DNA from: Melampsora larici-populina 98AG31
Lineage: Eukaryota > Basidiomycota > Pucciniomycetes > Pucciniales > Melampsoraceae
Direction: 5' to 3'
Length of the DNA stretch: 64,000 nt
NCBI RefSeq assembly: GCF_000204055.1
Contig: NW_006768766.1
Coordinates: 3,172,275-3,236,274, forward strand
Both the position numbers and the translations under genes were made by a program. The notes under the pieces were generated by a model. That model saw only the letters and a list, made by a program, of their open reading frames with translations, was not told the origin of the DNA and did no database searches. Positions 23,610 through 34,010 of this stretch are shown here, one piece after another. Numbering within the stretch: position 1 is the first letter of the stretch; the number at the start of each line of letters is the position of its first letter.

Positions 23610-23884
23610 ATGTGTCTAACTGATAATACAACAACAGAAGGCGCCGCACAGAATAGAAAATCTAGAGACTAGTGGGGTAATGAGGAATGAAAACTGGTTC
23701 AAACCTTTCTGGTCAAAAATGACTGCAACCTGAACCTTATGAGAGTCATCTCAGGCAACAAAGAGGCCGACCGCCTGTCAAGAGGTTTTGACCCTTCAAA
23801 GGCTATAACAGAGGTGATTATAATCAATATACCAAAAAATTTACAGCCCCTACTCCAACAAGTGTTATACCAAGAAATATCCAT
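23610..23884 (+). pseudogene. DIRS-like RNase H C-terminal fragment (piece 3)
   Basis: LTDNTTTEGAAQNRKSRD and SGNKEADRLSRGFDPSKA match the intact DIRS copy (DTDNTTTEYAIKKRKSKDD; NNKADDLSRGIF), followed by LQPLLQQVLYQE, which matches LRPLLYQFTPE. It has two in-frame stops. Together with the pieces at 12.3 and 20.1 kb it forms one co-oriented element split by two insertions. Confidence 0.7.
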
Positions 23885-24358
23885 ACAACCACCAATTATG
23901 ATTTAATTGCTGCCTCAATGCTCTCTCTAAGAGACGGCCTAGGACAGTCCAGTCCCTGTACTTTTCAAGAACTTGACAAAGCGACTGAGTTTATTTTGGA
24001 ACACGTGTGTGGTGATCAATTTATGGGATCAATAAAATTGTTGATAGTAGTTTACCAAGTTTATTAGAAAAGTTCATCAGTGAAGCAAACTCAAAATTGA
24101 AGGAACCTGATCAATAGAAGCTCTTTTAGGCTTATGTATTGTTCATTATGTCATGATTAGGTCATTTTATTTCAAACAACTTATCAAGATTAGTACAAAC
24201 TATTCACAAATTAATTACAAAAAGAAAAGGAAGAAAAACATCAGAAAAATACAAAAATATAGGTATACAGACTTGGAAATGGTTTTTAGGGTAGTAATCT
24301 TAGGTTTATGGGTTTTGTGAGGTTAGAATATGAAAAAAAGAATTATATTAGTCAGTAA
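23885..24358. other. AT-rich DNA, probable 3' flank of the DIRS remnant
   Basis: No gene. It contains the 16-bp string shared with 11,753-11,768. Confidence 0.35.
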
Positions 24359-24360
24359 TA

Positions 24361-24544
24361 GGGGTACACAAACTTGAACACCCAACCTAAAAACCCATGG
24401 ACAAAACCCAGGACAACCTGATTGTTTTTTAGTTTTTGTCCATGGGTTTCCCGCTTTCCTGTTGGACAAAACCAAAAAAACAATCCGGCTGTCATGGGTT
24501 TTGTCCATCGGTTTTTAGGTTGGGTGTTCATGTTTTTGTACCCC
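24361..24544. mobile_element. Full-length palindromic MITE with TA flanks
   Basis: The 184-bp segment is almost its own reverse complement: it starts GGGGTACACAAAC and ends TTTTTGTACCCC, with nearly every internal block mirrored (acccaacctaaaaaccc; tggacaaaaccca). TA dinucleotides flank both ends (24,359-24,360 and 24,545-24,546), suggesting a Tc1/mariner-type TA target. It would fold into a long hairpin. Confidence 0.75.
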
Positions 24545-24878
24545 TAATGATTTTAATCTTGATGGTTGATAAGAAAATGGTACTTTTTTGAAGTTGGTAA
24601 ACAAGGGTTTTGCGGGTAGTTTACATATGTAATGGTGGTATTAGCAATATTCAAGGTTGCCAAGAGAATTTTCTGGGGTTTTCAAGGTTGTAGATGATGA
24701 TGTGATATTACAGAAGCAAGAGAATAGGAGCAAACAAAGGCAAGGCTAGTAGTGTCAATCAAAAAGAATGGATACTGACAATATGTTTCAAGCAGTATAA
24801 CCTTATGTTTTGGATTGACCTGACATTGGGTTTTGCATCTATAGGTGACGGGTCTGCTCTGCCTTGACATTTAATATA

Positions 24879-27674
24879 GGATCCCAGTATATCCACCCCC
24901 CTATTTTGGTCCATGCACCCCCTTAAAAGCTTAAGTGGTTTTGGTCAAGCCTTAGGCCAAATTTGACAAAGTGCCTCAAAGCTTGGGATCGACTCCCCAG
25001 GAGCGAGGGATCAGTTGGAACGTTGGTTTTGGTAGGCCCGATTTTCAATGAAAAAAGCGACGATATTTGCATTTGCATGCTTCACAATGATGTTCAAATC
25101 ATTGACAAGTTTTATGCTCAACTGAGATAGACAATGATCTATGTACATACATGTGTTTTAAATAGATTTAAGAAAGTTCTCTAGAAGGCTCTGATTGTGT
25201 TAAGAGATTGTGTTTTCATAAGTCAGGTCAATTGAAAAGTGAAGTTTTTTTTTGGTTTGGCACGAAACGATCCCAAAGTTAGATTGATTACTTAGAGATG
25301 AATGTATGTAATTGAAAAAGTCATCTAATGCAAGTTATAGACCTTCAGTTAGCATAAAAACATGAAAAGCGTCAAGTTTTGTATTTTTGAACCGATCTAA
25401 ATCATCTATGTAGGATGTCATTTTCATGAAGTCTGGCTTGTTGACGTTGAAGGGCAAAGTGGGCATGTGGTTCGATTGTGACCGGTACCAGTCTGGTGAC
25501 AAACTCCGCATCTATTACTGTTTGTTTGTTTGTTGTATCGCTCAAAATTTGAGTCAATGCCTTTGTTTTTGTTCAAAGCTCCTTGAGGTCTGCCACGTGT
25601 CTTGATTGGTGCTGGCTCAATGACAGCGGGGGATGGAGTTTCAAGGACTTGAACCAGACTTTCCTCAACAAGTTGCTGTTGATGAGGAGGTAAGATTTGA
25701 TGTCGGTCCTTGATGTTCTGTAGAATATCATCCAGCCCGGCTGATTGGTGCTTGAGACGATCTGGTACAGTTTGTTCCAGATGCCAGTGTACATGAAAGT
25801 GCTCCGGAGAAAGCTGACCACCCGAGTTGACAAGCTGCTTTATAAAATGAGCACAAGGGAGTCCCATTGAGGTGGAAAATACATATGAGCAGGATGATGA
25901 GTTGTCCAACGAGTGTGATTTTTGATATTGTTTGAAGACCTGTGTCGGATCAGATGGATAAATGAGTGATCAGTGGATGGCGACTAAACAAACTGATTGG
26001 GGTGAGATTTGACAGTTGATTACCTCTAGTAATGCGTACTGAGAAATAACTTTGGTCTCAGTTGTGTCAATATATGAGTGCGATCAACATCAATTTTGTG
26101 AAAGATGCGGTTGCGTTGTTGTTGACAAGCTAGTAATAGCTTTCTGTAGACTGTTTCCAAGTCGCCATTTGTGTTAGGTATCCAGCCTTTGACGTTGGCA
26201 TGTCCTCCCTCGATTCAAGATGTGACTGTATGACGGACTCTGATGAGTTTATGTATGACCAAAATGTGGAACATTCTTGGTCCAAGCAAGTACAAATTTT
26301 TCTTTATGTCCCATCCAAGTTTTACAGATATAGTCGTAAGCTTTGGTAGGGATAGTGGTTTTGAGTTTTGCTAGATTCTGATCAAAGATGTCTGGGGTTA
26401 TTGAATTGCATAACTCGTTCCACTGAACCTCAAACTTTTCCCAGTCCGGGGTTGAGAAGTAGGTCTTGATATTTGATAAGATGTTGTTCTCGATGTGCCA
26501 CTTGCAAAGCAAGTTTTTTGAATTGGGAAAGACTTCGTTGATTGCATTCATGAGTGCTAGCTCTTGATCGGTGACTACAGCTTTGGATGTTAGAATTTGT
26601 GGTCCGTAGCAATCCCTCAACTGATTCAAAGCCCATACATAATTTTCTTTACTTTCACTTTGCATGAAACAGAAGCCTAAAGACAAAGACTGGTGGGTTG
26701 AAGAGGCACCCATGATGTGTAGGAGCGGAAACTTGGCTCTAAATCAAGAAAGGAGTTTAAGAGTAAGTGGAATTTCTTTGTTAGACGGCTTGGAGAAATT
26801 AACATTACTGGTTTGTATTGTAAGTTGAATCCATCAATAGAATGTCAGTTGTGCCAAATTCTTTGGCCACCAATACACAGACATTTGGTGCATAGAATAA
26901 TCGCAGCAATTGGCCGTCATCATTTTGTATGTATTGGTGGAAGACATTTGTTGTTTGAAGGGTATCTAGCAGGACTTCGAGTGATGAACGTCCTTGCAAT
27001 ATTTCACTACGCTTTCTTTTCTTTATGTTATAGATGTCCTGTGCGGTGCTGAGGTTGCTAGGGTCGGAAGCCTTCAGTGTACTCAATATTACTCGTGGAG
27101 GTGCCCCACCACGATCCATTGCTAGGATGTTCTCGTGTTGCGTCTCCGTCAGCCTTTGTTCAGCGGGTATTTCAGAGAGTGTTGTTGAGCGTTCGTGGTT
27201 ATGTGTATTGTTCATTATTTTGATTGTCCACTGAAGACCTTCAATGCGTAACAGCTGAGCATACCACTCACAACCTAGGAGACGACTTGATGTCATGCGA
27301 ACTCTGGTGTCCAACTGTTTTTGTTTACCACTATGAGCGCAGACCAAGCGAATTTTTCGAACACGTTTTTGAGAATCCGTCTTTGAACCAGCCTTCTTGA
27401 GAGAGTATCCAGCATTCTTAGCACACATCTGTATTGCACTTTTAGCTTCCTCTAAAGAGTTTGGCTTCGAGTAGACCACTGAAATCCATTGAGAGACTGT
27501 GTTGGTGGTGAGAAAAGCTGAAGGGACTAAGAAGTGTGTGAAGATTTATGTGGACCTGGTACGGTACACTGGGGCAGGACAGATTGAGTTGTGTGGCTTA
27601 AGGCTTGACCAAAACCACTTAAGCTTTTAAGGGGGTGCGTGGACCAAAATAGGGGGGTGGATATACTGGGATCC
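24879..27674 (-). mobile_element. MULE DNA transposon with about 80-bp TIRs and an 8-bp target duplication
   Basis: The left end, from 24,879 (ggatcccagtatatccaccc), is repeated inverted at the right end to 27,674 over about 80 bp with about two mismatches. TTAATATA flanks both sides (24,871-24,878 and 27,675-27,682), within the 8-11 bp range of Mutator-like elements. It encodes one minus-strand transposase, now broken. Length is 2,796 bp. Confidence 0.88.
25424..27479 (-). pseudogene. FAR1-MULE transposase with SWIM finger, inactivated
   Basis: Exon 1 (27,479-26,809) has a FAR1-like DNA-binding domain (SGKQKQLDTRVRMTSSRLLG, NNTHNHERS) and LLMDSTYNTNQ. The 70-bp intron (26,808-26,739) joins in phase to AKFPLLHIMG and the MULE core (VVTDQELALMNAI, CKWHIENNI). 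Downstream are a 25-bp insertion at 26,235-26,259 with an 8-bp repeat, a TGA at 26,215-26,217 where Arg is expected before IEGGHANVKGW, and a one-base frame change near 26,060-26,090. An intron at 26,023-25,940 leads to the last exon: SWIM-like zinc site (CSYVFSTSMGLPCAH), an AT-hook-like GRPQGALNKNK and a zinc knuckle (CGVCHQTGTGHNRTTC), stop at 25,424. Confidence 0.85.
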
Positions 27675-27682
27675 TTAATATA

Positions 27683-28127
27683 TTTGTCATAAAGATCCCA
27701 ATACTCTCATTTGTGGTTGGCCAGTTGTATTCGCTTAGAGATTTTGAGTTGGCTTTCTTATCTAAATTTTTATGTGATGTTGAAATCGGATTTGAAAAGG
27801 ATTGGGAGATAATTTTATTACCCTTACTCAGAGTGCACTTAGCTTCATGATAGTAATCAATATCTGATTTTTGTTTTGATGTGAAGTCACACGGGGACGG
27901 GACTTATGTCTAATCATATTTTGTGAGATATCAATTCAAGTGATCATCCACATTTCATAGATGACAACGTAGAGAGTCGTTTTCTCCATAACATGGTGTG
28001 ACTACAACAGTAGGAATCTATAGACCATAACATTCAATATCCAAAGAAGTCATTGCAGTTATCAAAGCACTTCTCTCTACATCTGATATTGGAAAGACTA
28101 CAATACCAAACAACTGACATTCTAAGG
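27683..28127. other. AT-rich spacer between MULE and Ty3 element
   Basis: No supported gene or structured repeat. Confidence 0.5.
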
Positions 28128-28132
28128 GTCAT

Positions 28133-28294
28133 TGTTATGAGCCCATACGGATGATATGCTTGTATGCTAATACTGAGATCTCACTCTACTCGAGTCCAGC
28201 GAGTCAGAGATTTTCTATCCTCACGTTGCAATCTTATTATAATCCAAGGACACCCTTTGTAGACCCTTGATCGCCAACTCTCAAGGTCCTAATA
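28133..28294 (+). repeat. 5' LTR
   Basis: Begins TGTTATGAGCCC and ends TCCTAATA; 162 bp, matched by the 3' LTR. It contains acgttgcaat (28,223-28,232), the exact complement of the primer-binding site. Confidence 0.95.
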
Positions 28295-28295
28295 T

Positions 28296-28305
28296 ATTGC
28301 AACGT
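28296..28305 (+). promoter_or_regulatory. Primer-binding site complementary to the element's own LTR
   Basis: attgcaacgt starts two bases after the 5' LTR and is the exact reverse complement of acgttgcaat inside the LTR. Tf1/sushi-type chromoviruses prime minus-strand DNA from the folded-back 5' end of their own RNA, with an about 11-nt match in the same place. This predicts that the transcript (R region) begins near 28,223. Confidence 0.65.
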
Positions 28306-28643
28306 CTTATCTCAAGATCAACCGTCTACAACAAATCACGAGCATTAGGAAAGAAGAAGAAAATCAACCGAAAAGTTAAGAAGAAAAAGTTTAAAGATTA
28401 GTTAAAGTTCAAGATCTGAATTAGAATCAAAGTTTAAAAGTAGTTTAACTCCACAATCAGTACAAGTTTAAAGTTTCAAAGATTACCTCATCTCATCTAG
28501 TAGTTCACTATCCGCAAGCAAAGTTATTCCACCACTGAATCACATTCACAACACCAAACTTCAACGTTCCTCGTTCTTCGACTTCAGAGTCGAGTAACAG
28601 CTCAACGAAATCTAGCGAGGTCTTCCACGAACTCAAAGAGAAC

Positions 28644-29759
28644 GTGATGGAACCACAAGCTGACCCAACCTTAGCCGAAGTCCTACGGCAATTAAATCAA
28701 CTGTCGTCACAGTTCGCTGAAGTCAAAGCTAGCTTAGCTGACGAGACTCAGAAACGCCGCGAGGCAGAGGTTCGACTTCAACAGTATGAGACGAACAACA
28801 TGCAAACTTCCTCATCTGATCAACCTGCTGCCCCGCCTATCCCCAATACCGCTCCTGTACAACCAGTTTATGTTAATCAAACGGTGCAAGCACGCCAGCC
28901 AAAGATGTCGACACCGGATAAATTTGATGGAAGTAAAGGTTCAAAAGCTGAAGTATTCATGAACCAGCTCGGATTGTATATGCAACTGAACAATCACCTG
29001 TTTGCAAACGATCAGTCTAAAGTCGCATTTGCATTATCGTACACTTCAGGAAAGGCCAGCATTTGGGGCCAAAGCCTAACAGATCAACTCTTAGACTCGG
29101 AATTGTCAGAATCGGTAACTTGGACTAGTTTTATCACTTCATTTAAAGCCACTTTCTTTGATTCAGAAAGAGTATCGAAAGCTGAAAAGGAGATGAGAGA
29201 CTTGAAACAAAAAGGATTGGTTGCAGATTATTGGATAAGGTTTTCGGAATTAGCGCTAGTAATCAAATGGCCTCAGAACATATTGATGTCACATTTCGAA
29301 CAAGGGTTAAAAAGGGAGATTGCGGTTTATATGATCAAGGATGAATTCAACAGTGCTGAAGAAATGTCGCAACATGCAATCAAGTTAGATAATAAGTTGA
29401 ACCAACGAAATAATGAAACTAGCTATGCATCTACAACTTCTACATCAAATCCTGTTTCATCTGTAGATCCTGATGCCATGGACTGTTTGGCGTACAAGTT
29501 AAACATATCTAACAAAGAATACAAAAGTAGAGGCGACATCAAGGCTTGTTACAAATGTGGAAAGACTGGTCATTATATAGCTGATTCCTTTGTTGGTAAA
29601 CGTGGAAAAATGTGGAATTCAGGTTTTAAAAATGATTCAAACGAGAGCAAGTTAAAGGCAAGGATGGCTGAACTAGAAAGTCAATTAGGAAGTAGTAGTA
29701 GTATTGTAGGAAGTGGTAGTAAAGCTGAATTGTCAAAAAATGGCGAAGCTCGGGAGTGA
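28644..29759 (+). CDS. Ty3 Gag
   Basis: 371 residues from ATG 28,644. The N-terminal part is coiled-coil-like (EVLRQLNQLSSQFAEVKAS), followed by a capsid-like region (DKFDGSKGSKAEVFMNQLGL, SYTSGKASIWGQSL, TFFDSERVSKAEKEM) and a zinc knuckle CYKCGKTGHYIADSF, in which the final Cys of the CCHC pattern is replaced by Ser. The stop overlaps the pol frame. Confidence 0.92.
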   Translation: MMEPQADPTLAEVLRQLNQLSSQFAEVKASLADETQKRREAEVRLQQYETNNMQTSSSDQPAAPPIPNTAPVQPVYVNQTVQARQPKMSTPDKFDGSKGSKAEVFMNQLGLYMQLNNHLFANDQSKVAFALSYTSGKASIWGQSLTDQLLDSELSESVTWTSFITSFKATFFDSERVSKAEKEMRDLKQKGLVADYWIRFSELALVIKWPQNILMSHFEQGLKREIAVYMIKDEFNSAEEMSQHAIKLDNKLNQRNNETSYASTTSTSNPVSSVDPDAMDCLAYKLNISNKEYKSRGDIKACYKCGKTGHYIADSFVGKRGKMWNSGFKNDSNESKLKARMAELESQLGSSSSIVGSGSKAELSKNGEARE

Positions 29760-29779
29760 ATGTTGTGCCTCCCCCGAGC
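29735..29779 (+). promoter_or_regulatory. Programmed -1 ribosomal frameshift signal between gag and pol
   Basis: The heptamer A AAA AAT (29,735-29,741, in gag phase) is followed by a 6-nt spacer and a stem pairing GCTCGGG (29,748-29,754) with CCCGAGC (29,773-29,779), extended by AG:CT. The -1 frame is open from the heptamer straight into pol. This is the canonical slippery site, spacer and stem arrangement. Confidence 0.75.
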
Positions 29780-32700
29780 AACAAGAAAGTGGGTTTAGAA
29801 TTAGGTGATATCAGTAACCTTGAAATGAAAGATACCAGAATCATTGCTAAACTGTCCCTTTACGACCCACAAACTGCCACAACCAAACAAGTACGAGCCC
29901 TAGTAGACAGCGGAGCTACTCATGAAGCAGTGAGTAAGAGCCTTGTAAGAGAATTAAGCCTTTTCACCACCCCACTACAAGAATCCCGAAGCGTAGTGGG
30001 TTTTAGCGGCGTAGAATCAAAAGTAAATGATGTAGGAGATTATTTTATCAATGATGCAAAAGACCCTACAACCTTTATTGTCACTGAATTACGAGACAAG
30101 TATGATGTAATACTTGGAATGCCATGGATCAAGAAGAATTATCAAATCATCAACTGGGAAGACAGCAAGTTGGAAGACTTAACTCATGCCATTGCAACTG
30201 TTGAAGCAGTGTCGTCGGTTCCGAAAAAATCCTCAAATGACTACCCTTTGGAGCCAGAGAGGCAAGCTAGGAATCATGACGAGGGGGTGGAGTTTCTAAA
30301 CTCATCAACACCCCCGCAATGTGAGTTTGCTACTTCTCCAATTCCTTTAGCACCCGAAGCAGCTAGCAAGCGTTCTCCCTTTCTAGAATTCTTAACCAGT
30401 GCGGAACCGGAGAACACCGACCAAGATTCAACAGAGATCAATCACATTGCAGCTTCTTCAAATCCGAAATCAACCTCTATGGATCAAGTGATGCCTATGG
30501 GGAATGCTAGGAAATTTGAAGAGGGGGTGGAGTTTCTAAACTTGTCAACACCCCCGCAATGTGAGTTTGATACTTCCCACTCACCATATGTCAAAGAAGC
30601 AACTGGCAAGCGCTCCTCTCCTCTGAATTTAAAGCAGCAGATTTATCGACCAAACTCAAGGCACCCAATGTTAACACCTGGTAGATTATACACCAAGGCA
30701 CTAAGAACCAGCAGAATACCTCAACTGAGTATTGCAGCTGCGAAGACTTCATGGAACGTGTCTGCAAAATTGGCGGCTGAAAACGCAAAGAATGTTCCGG
30801 AACAGACGGCGAAGGAGCTAGTGCCGGAGTGCTATCATGAGTACTTAGGAATGTTTGAAAAGAGCAATGCAAATGTCTTACCTCCACACTGTCCGTACAA
30901 TTTCAGAGTTGACCTACTCCCAAATGCAGTTCCTCAAGCTGGACGAGTGATACCCCTATCTCCGAAGGAAGATGAAGTACTTTGTGAGATGCTGGACAAA
31001 GGGTTAGCTAATGGAACCATCCGCCAAACCACATCACCATGGGCGGCTCCTGTATTGTTCACATGCAAAAAAGATGGCAATCTCCGGCCGTGTTTCGACT
31101 ACCGACGTCTGAATGCCTTAACCGTCAAAAATAAATATCCGTTGCCACTTACAATGGAATTAATTGACAGTTTACTGGATGCTGACAGATACACGAGTCT
31201 AGACATGAGAAATGGGTATAATAACTTAAGAGTACGAGAGGGAGATGAAGCCAAATTAGCGTTTATTTGCAAATCTGGACAATTCGAACCACTGACAATG
31301 CCATTTGGTCCGACTGGAGCTCCTGGGTTTTTTCAATTCTTTATTCAGGACATACTCAAGGCCCATATAGGACGGGATGTAGCAGCATATCAGGATGACA
31401 TATTAATCTACACGAAACCTGGTGAAGATCACGAAGCCAGAGTCAAAGAAATATTAGACATCCTAAAGGCACAAAACGTATGGTTGAAACCTGAAAAATG
31501 CAAATTTTCAAAAGAAGAAGTCTCGTACCTAGGACTAGTTATCTCAAAGAATCAAATTAAGATGGACTCCACCAAGGTTGAAGCTGTGAAGAACTGGCCC
31601 GCTCCACGAAATGTAACTGAAGTCCAGATCTTTCTTGGATTCGCAAACTTTTATCGCCGATTTATATCTCACTTTTCAAAAATTGCAAAACCGTTGCACG
31701 AACTGTCTCAAAAAGACGTAAAGTTTGAATGGACTGAACCAAGACAAGAAGCGTTCAACGAACTTAAGAAGGCATTCACGTCTGCGCCGGTGCTCAAGAT
31801 CGCCAACCCATACCGACCCTTCATCCTAGAGTGCGACTGATCCGACTTTGCATTGGGAGCAGTTCTATCTCAGGTATCAGAGGACGACAATGAACTTCAT
31901 CCAGTAGCTTATCTATCAAGATCCCTAATTCAAGCTGAACGAAATTATGAAATTTTCGATAAGGAACTATTAGCGGTTGTCAGCGCTTTTAAGGAGTGGA
32001 GGCAATATTTGGAAGGGAATCCTAACCGGCTAAGTGTCATCGTGTATACCGATCACAAAAATCTGCAGTCCCTTATGACCACAAAAGAGCTGACACGTCG
32101 CCAAGCCAGATGGGCAGAAGTTCTGGGGAGCTTTGATTTCGAGATCAGGTTTAGACCAGGAAAACAATCGACAAAACCGGATGCTTTATCACGTCGACCT
32201 GACTTGGCGCCAAGCAAAGGTGAAAAGCTTACGTTTGGACAACTGCTGAAGCCACATAATTTACCAAGTGACGCGTTTATTGATGAATTTGATGCTCTTG
32301 AGTCGTGGTTGGTACAAGAAGATGAAGCGTATATCAGAGATGAAGGCGCTGAATTAACTGAAATTATGAACTTAGAAGACAATGACAAAGATGAAGAGTT
32401 AGCGTGGAATGACACTCGAATAATTGAAGAAGTGAAAAGATTCTCAGGAGAAGACCCAAGAGTAAATGAAATCATGCAACTATACAAAGATATGCCTCAC
32501 TCAAAGCATTTAGATGATTACTCAATGTCAAACGGTGTACTCTATTTTAGAGAACGTATCGTAGTCCCCAATAATGCTAATGTGAAATTTCAGATTCTGA
32601 AATCTAGACACGACGGGTTGATGGTAGGACATCCAGGACAATCTCGAACACTAGCACTGGTCAAACGCAATTATCACTGGCCTTCAATGAAAGCGTATGT

Positions 32701-33755
32701 GAATAAGTACGTTGATGGTTGTCAATCATGCCAACAAGTGAAACCACAAACAACAAGACCGTCGGGAACCCTACAACCGCTTCCAATACCTATGCTATGA
32801 CCTCATAACAGACCTACCGGAATCAGAGGGAAGTGACTCTATCTTGACAGTAGTAGATAGACTAACGAAAATGGCTCATTTCATTAACTGCAAGAAATCC
32901 ATGACTTCTGACGAATTAGCAACTTTAATGATACAGCACGTATGGAAATTGCATGGCACGCCTCAAACAATAACATCTGATAGAGGAAGCGTATTCATAT
33001 CAACAATCACCAAACAGATCAACAAGAAACTGGGAATCAAGACTCAATCTTCAACAGCGTACCACCCGCAAACTGATGGACAATCTGAGATAACAAACAA
33101 AGCCGTGGAGCAGTACATTCGTCATTTTGCCAACGGACTAGCATCAACTGAGCAATGCTTACCAACGGTGGAGGATCGGATTGAACAAATTAAAGAAGTC
33201 CAAGATGAACTTAAATGTGTGATGGAAGAAGCTCAAGAGACGATGAAGAATCAGTTTGACAAGAAAGTGAATGTAACGCCGAAGTGGAAAGTGGGTGAAG
33301 AAGTCTGGCTAAACAGTAAGCATATATCAACAACTCGTCCAACCGCAAAGTTCTCTCACCGTTGGTTGGGACCTTTCCCCATAGAAAGCCAGGTGTCTAC
33401 TAACGCATATAGATTGAAGTTACCAGAATCCATGTCAAAGATCCACCCGGTATTCCATGTGTGTTTATTACGAAAAGCCAACAAAAGTCAAATTGAAGAT
33501 CAAATACAATCACCTCAAGCACCAATAATAATTCAAAATGAAGAAGAATATGAAGTACAAGAAGTGTTAGACAAAAGAAGACGAGGAAGGAAAATTGAGT
33601 ATTTAATTAATTGGAAAGGATATACGCCGGAACATGATACATGGGAGCCCGAATCAGGACTTAGGAATGCGCAAGAATTAGTTAAGGAATTTAACCGCAA
33701 GTATCCATCAAGAGAACTCAAGTCTAAACGGACAAGGAGAGTAAGGAGAGGATGA
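29756..33755 (+). pseudogene. Ty3 Pol: protease, RT, RNase H, integrase, chromodomain; defective
   Basis: Protease: ALVDSGATHEAVS. Between protease and RT a roughly 240-bp block recurs (EGVEFLNSSTPPQCEF at about 30,279; EGVEFLNLSTPPQCEF at about 30,519). RT: YRRLNALTVKNKYPLP, SLDMRNGYNN, YQDDILIYT. A TGA at 31,838-31,840 lies at the RNase H start (ECD, stop, SDFALGAVLSQ). RNase H continues with TDHKNLQSL and KPDALSRRP. Integrase: zinc HHCC region (HDGLMVGHPGQ, CQSCQQVK), a frame change and small deletion at about 32,795-32,810, then VVDRLTKMAHF and TSDRGSVF with the third acidic residue in DGQSEITN. About 45 residues normally between the core and C-terminal domain are missing after YIRHFANG. 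The C-terminal chromodomain (YEVQEVLDKRRRGRKIEYLI, NWKGYTPEHDTWEPES) ends at 33,755. Confidence 0.92.
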
Positions 33756-33829
33756 AGCTTTTTCCCTACGGGGTTTTTTAATGCCAATCTGTGGAAGATG
33801 TTAGACCCAGCAAGAGGGGGTTGGAACAT

Positions 33830-33840
33830 AAAGGGGGGAG
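33830..33840 (+). promoter_or_regulatory. Polypurine tract
   Basis: aaaggggggag lies three bases before the 3' LTR, the standard plus-strand primer position. Confidence 0.8.
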
Positions 33841-33843
33841 TGG

Positions 33844-34005
33844 TGTTATGAGCCCATACGGATGATATGCTTGTATGCTAATACTGAGATCTCACTCTAC
33901 TCGAGTCCAGCGAGTCAGAGATTTTCTATCCTCACGTTGCAATCTTATTATAATCCAAGGACACCCTTTGTAGACCCTTGATCGCCAACTCTCAAGGTCC
34001 TAATA
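33844..34005 (+). repeat. 3' LTR
   Basis: 162 bp matching the 5' LTR end to end; followed by GTCAT. Confidence 0.95.
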
Positions 34006-34010
34006 GTCAT

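Larger units (their letters stand above)
28133..34005 (+). mobile_element. Ty3/gypsy chromovirus, full length with two LTRs, defective
   Basis: Two 162-bp LTRs (28,133-28,294 and 33,844-34,005), essentially identical by eye, bound a 5,873-bp element. The target duplication GTCAT is at 28,128-28,132 and 34,006-34,010. Domain order is Gag, protease, reverse transcriptase, RNase H, integrase, chromodomain. LTR identity implies recent insertion, yet pol has a stop, a frame change and an internal deletion, so this copy needed help in trans or decayed quickly. Confidence 0.95.
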
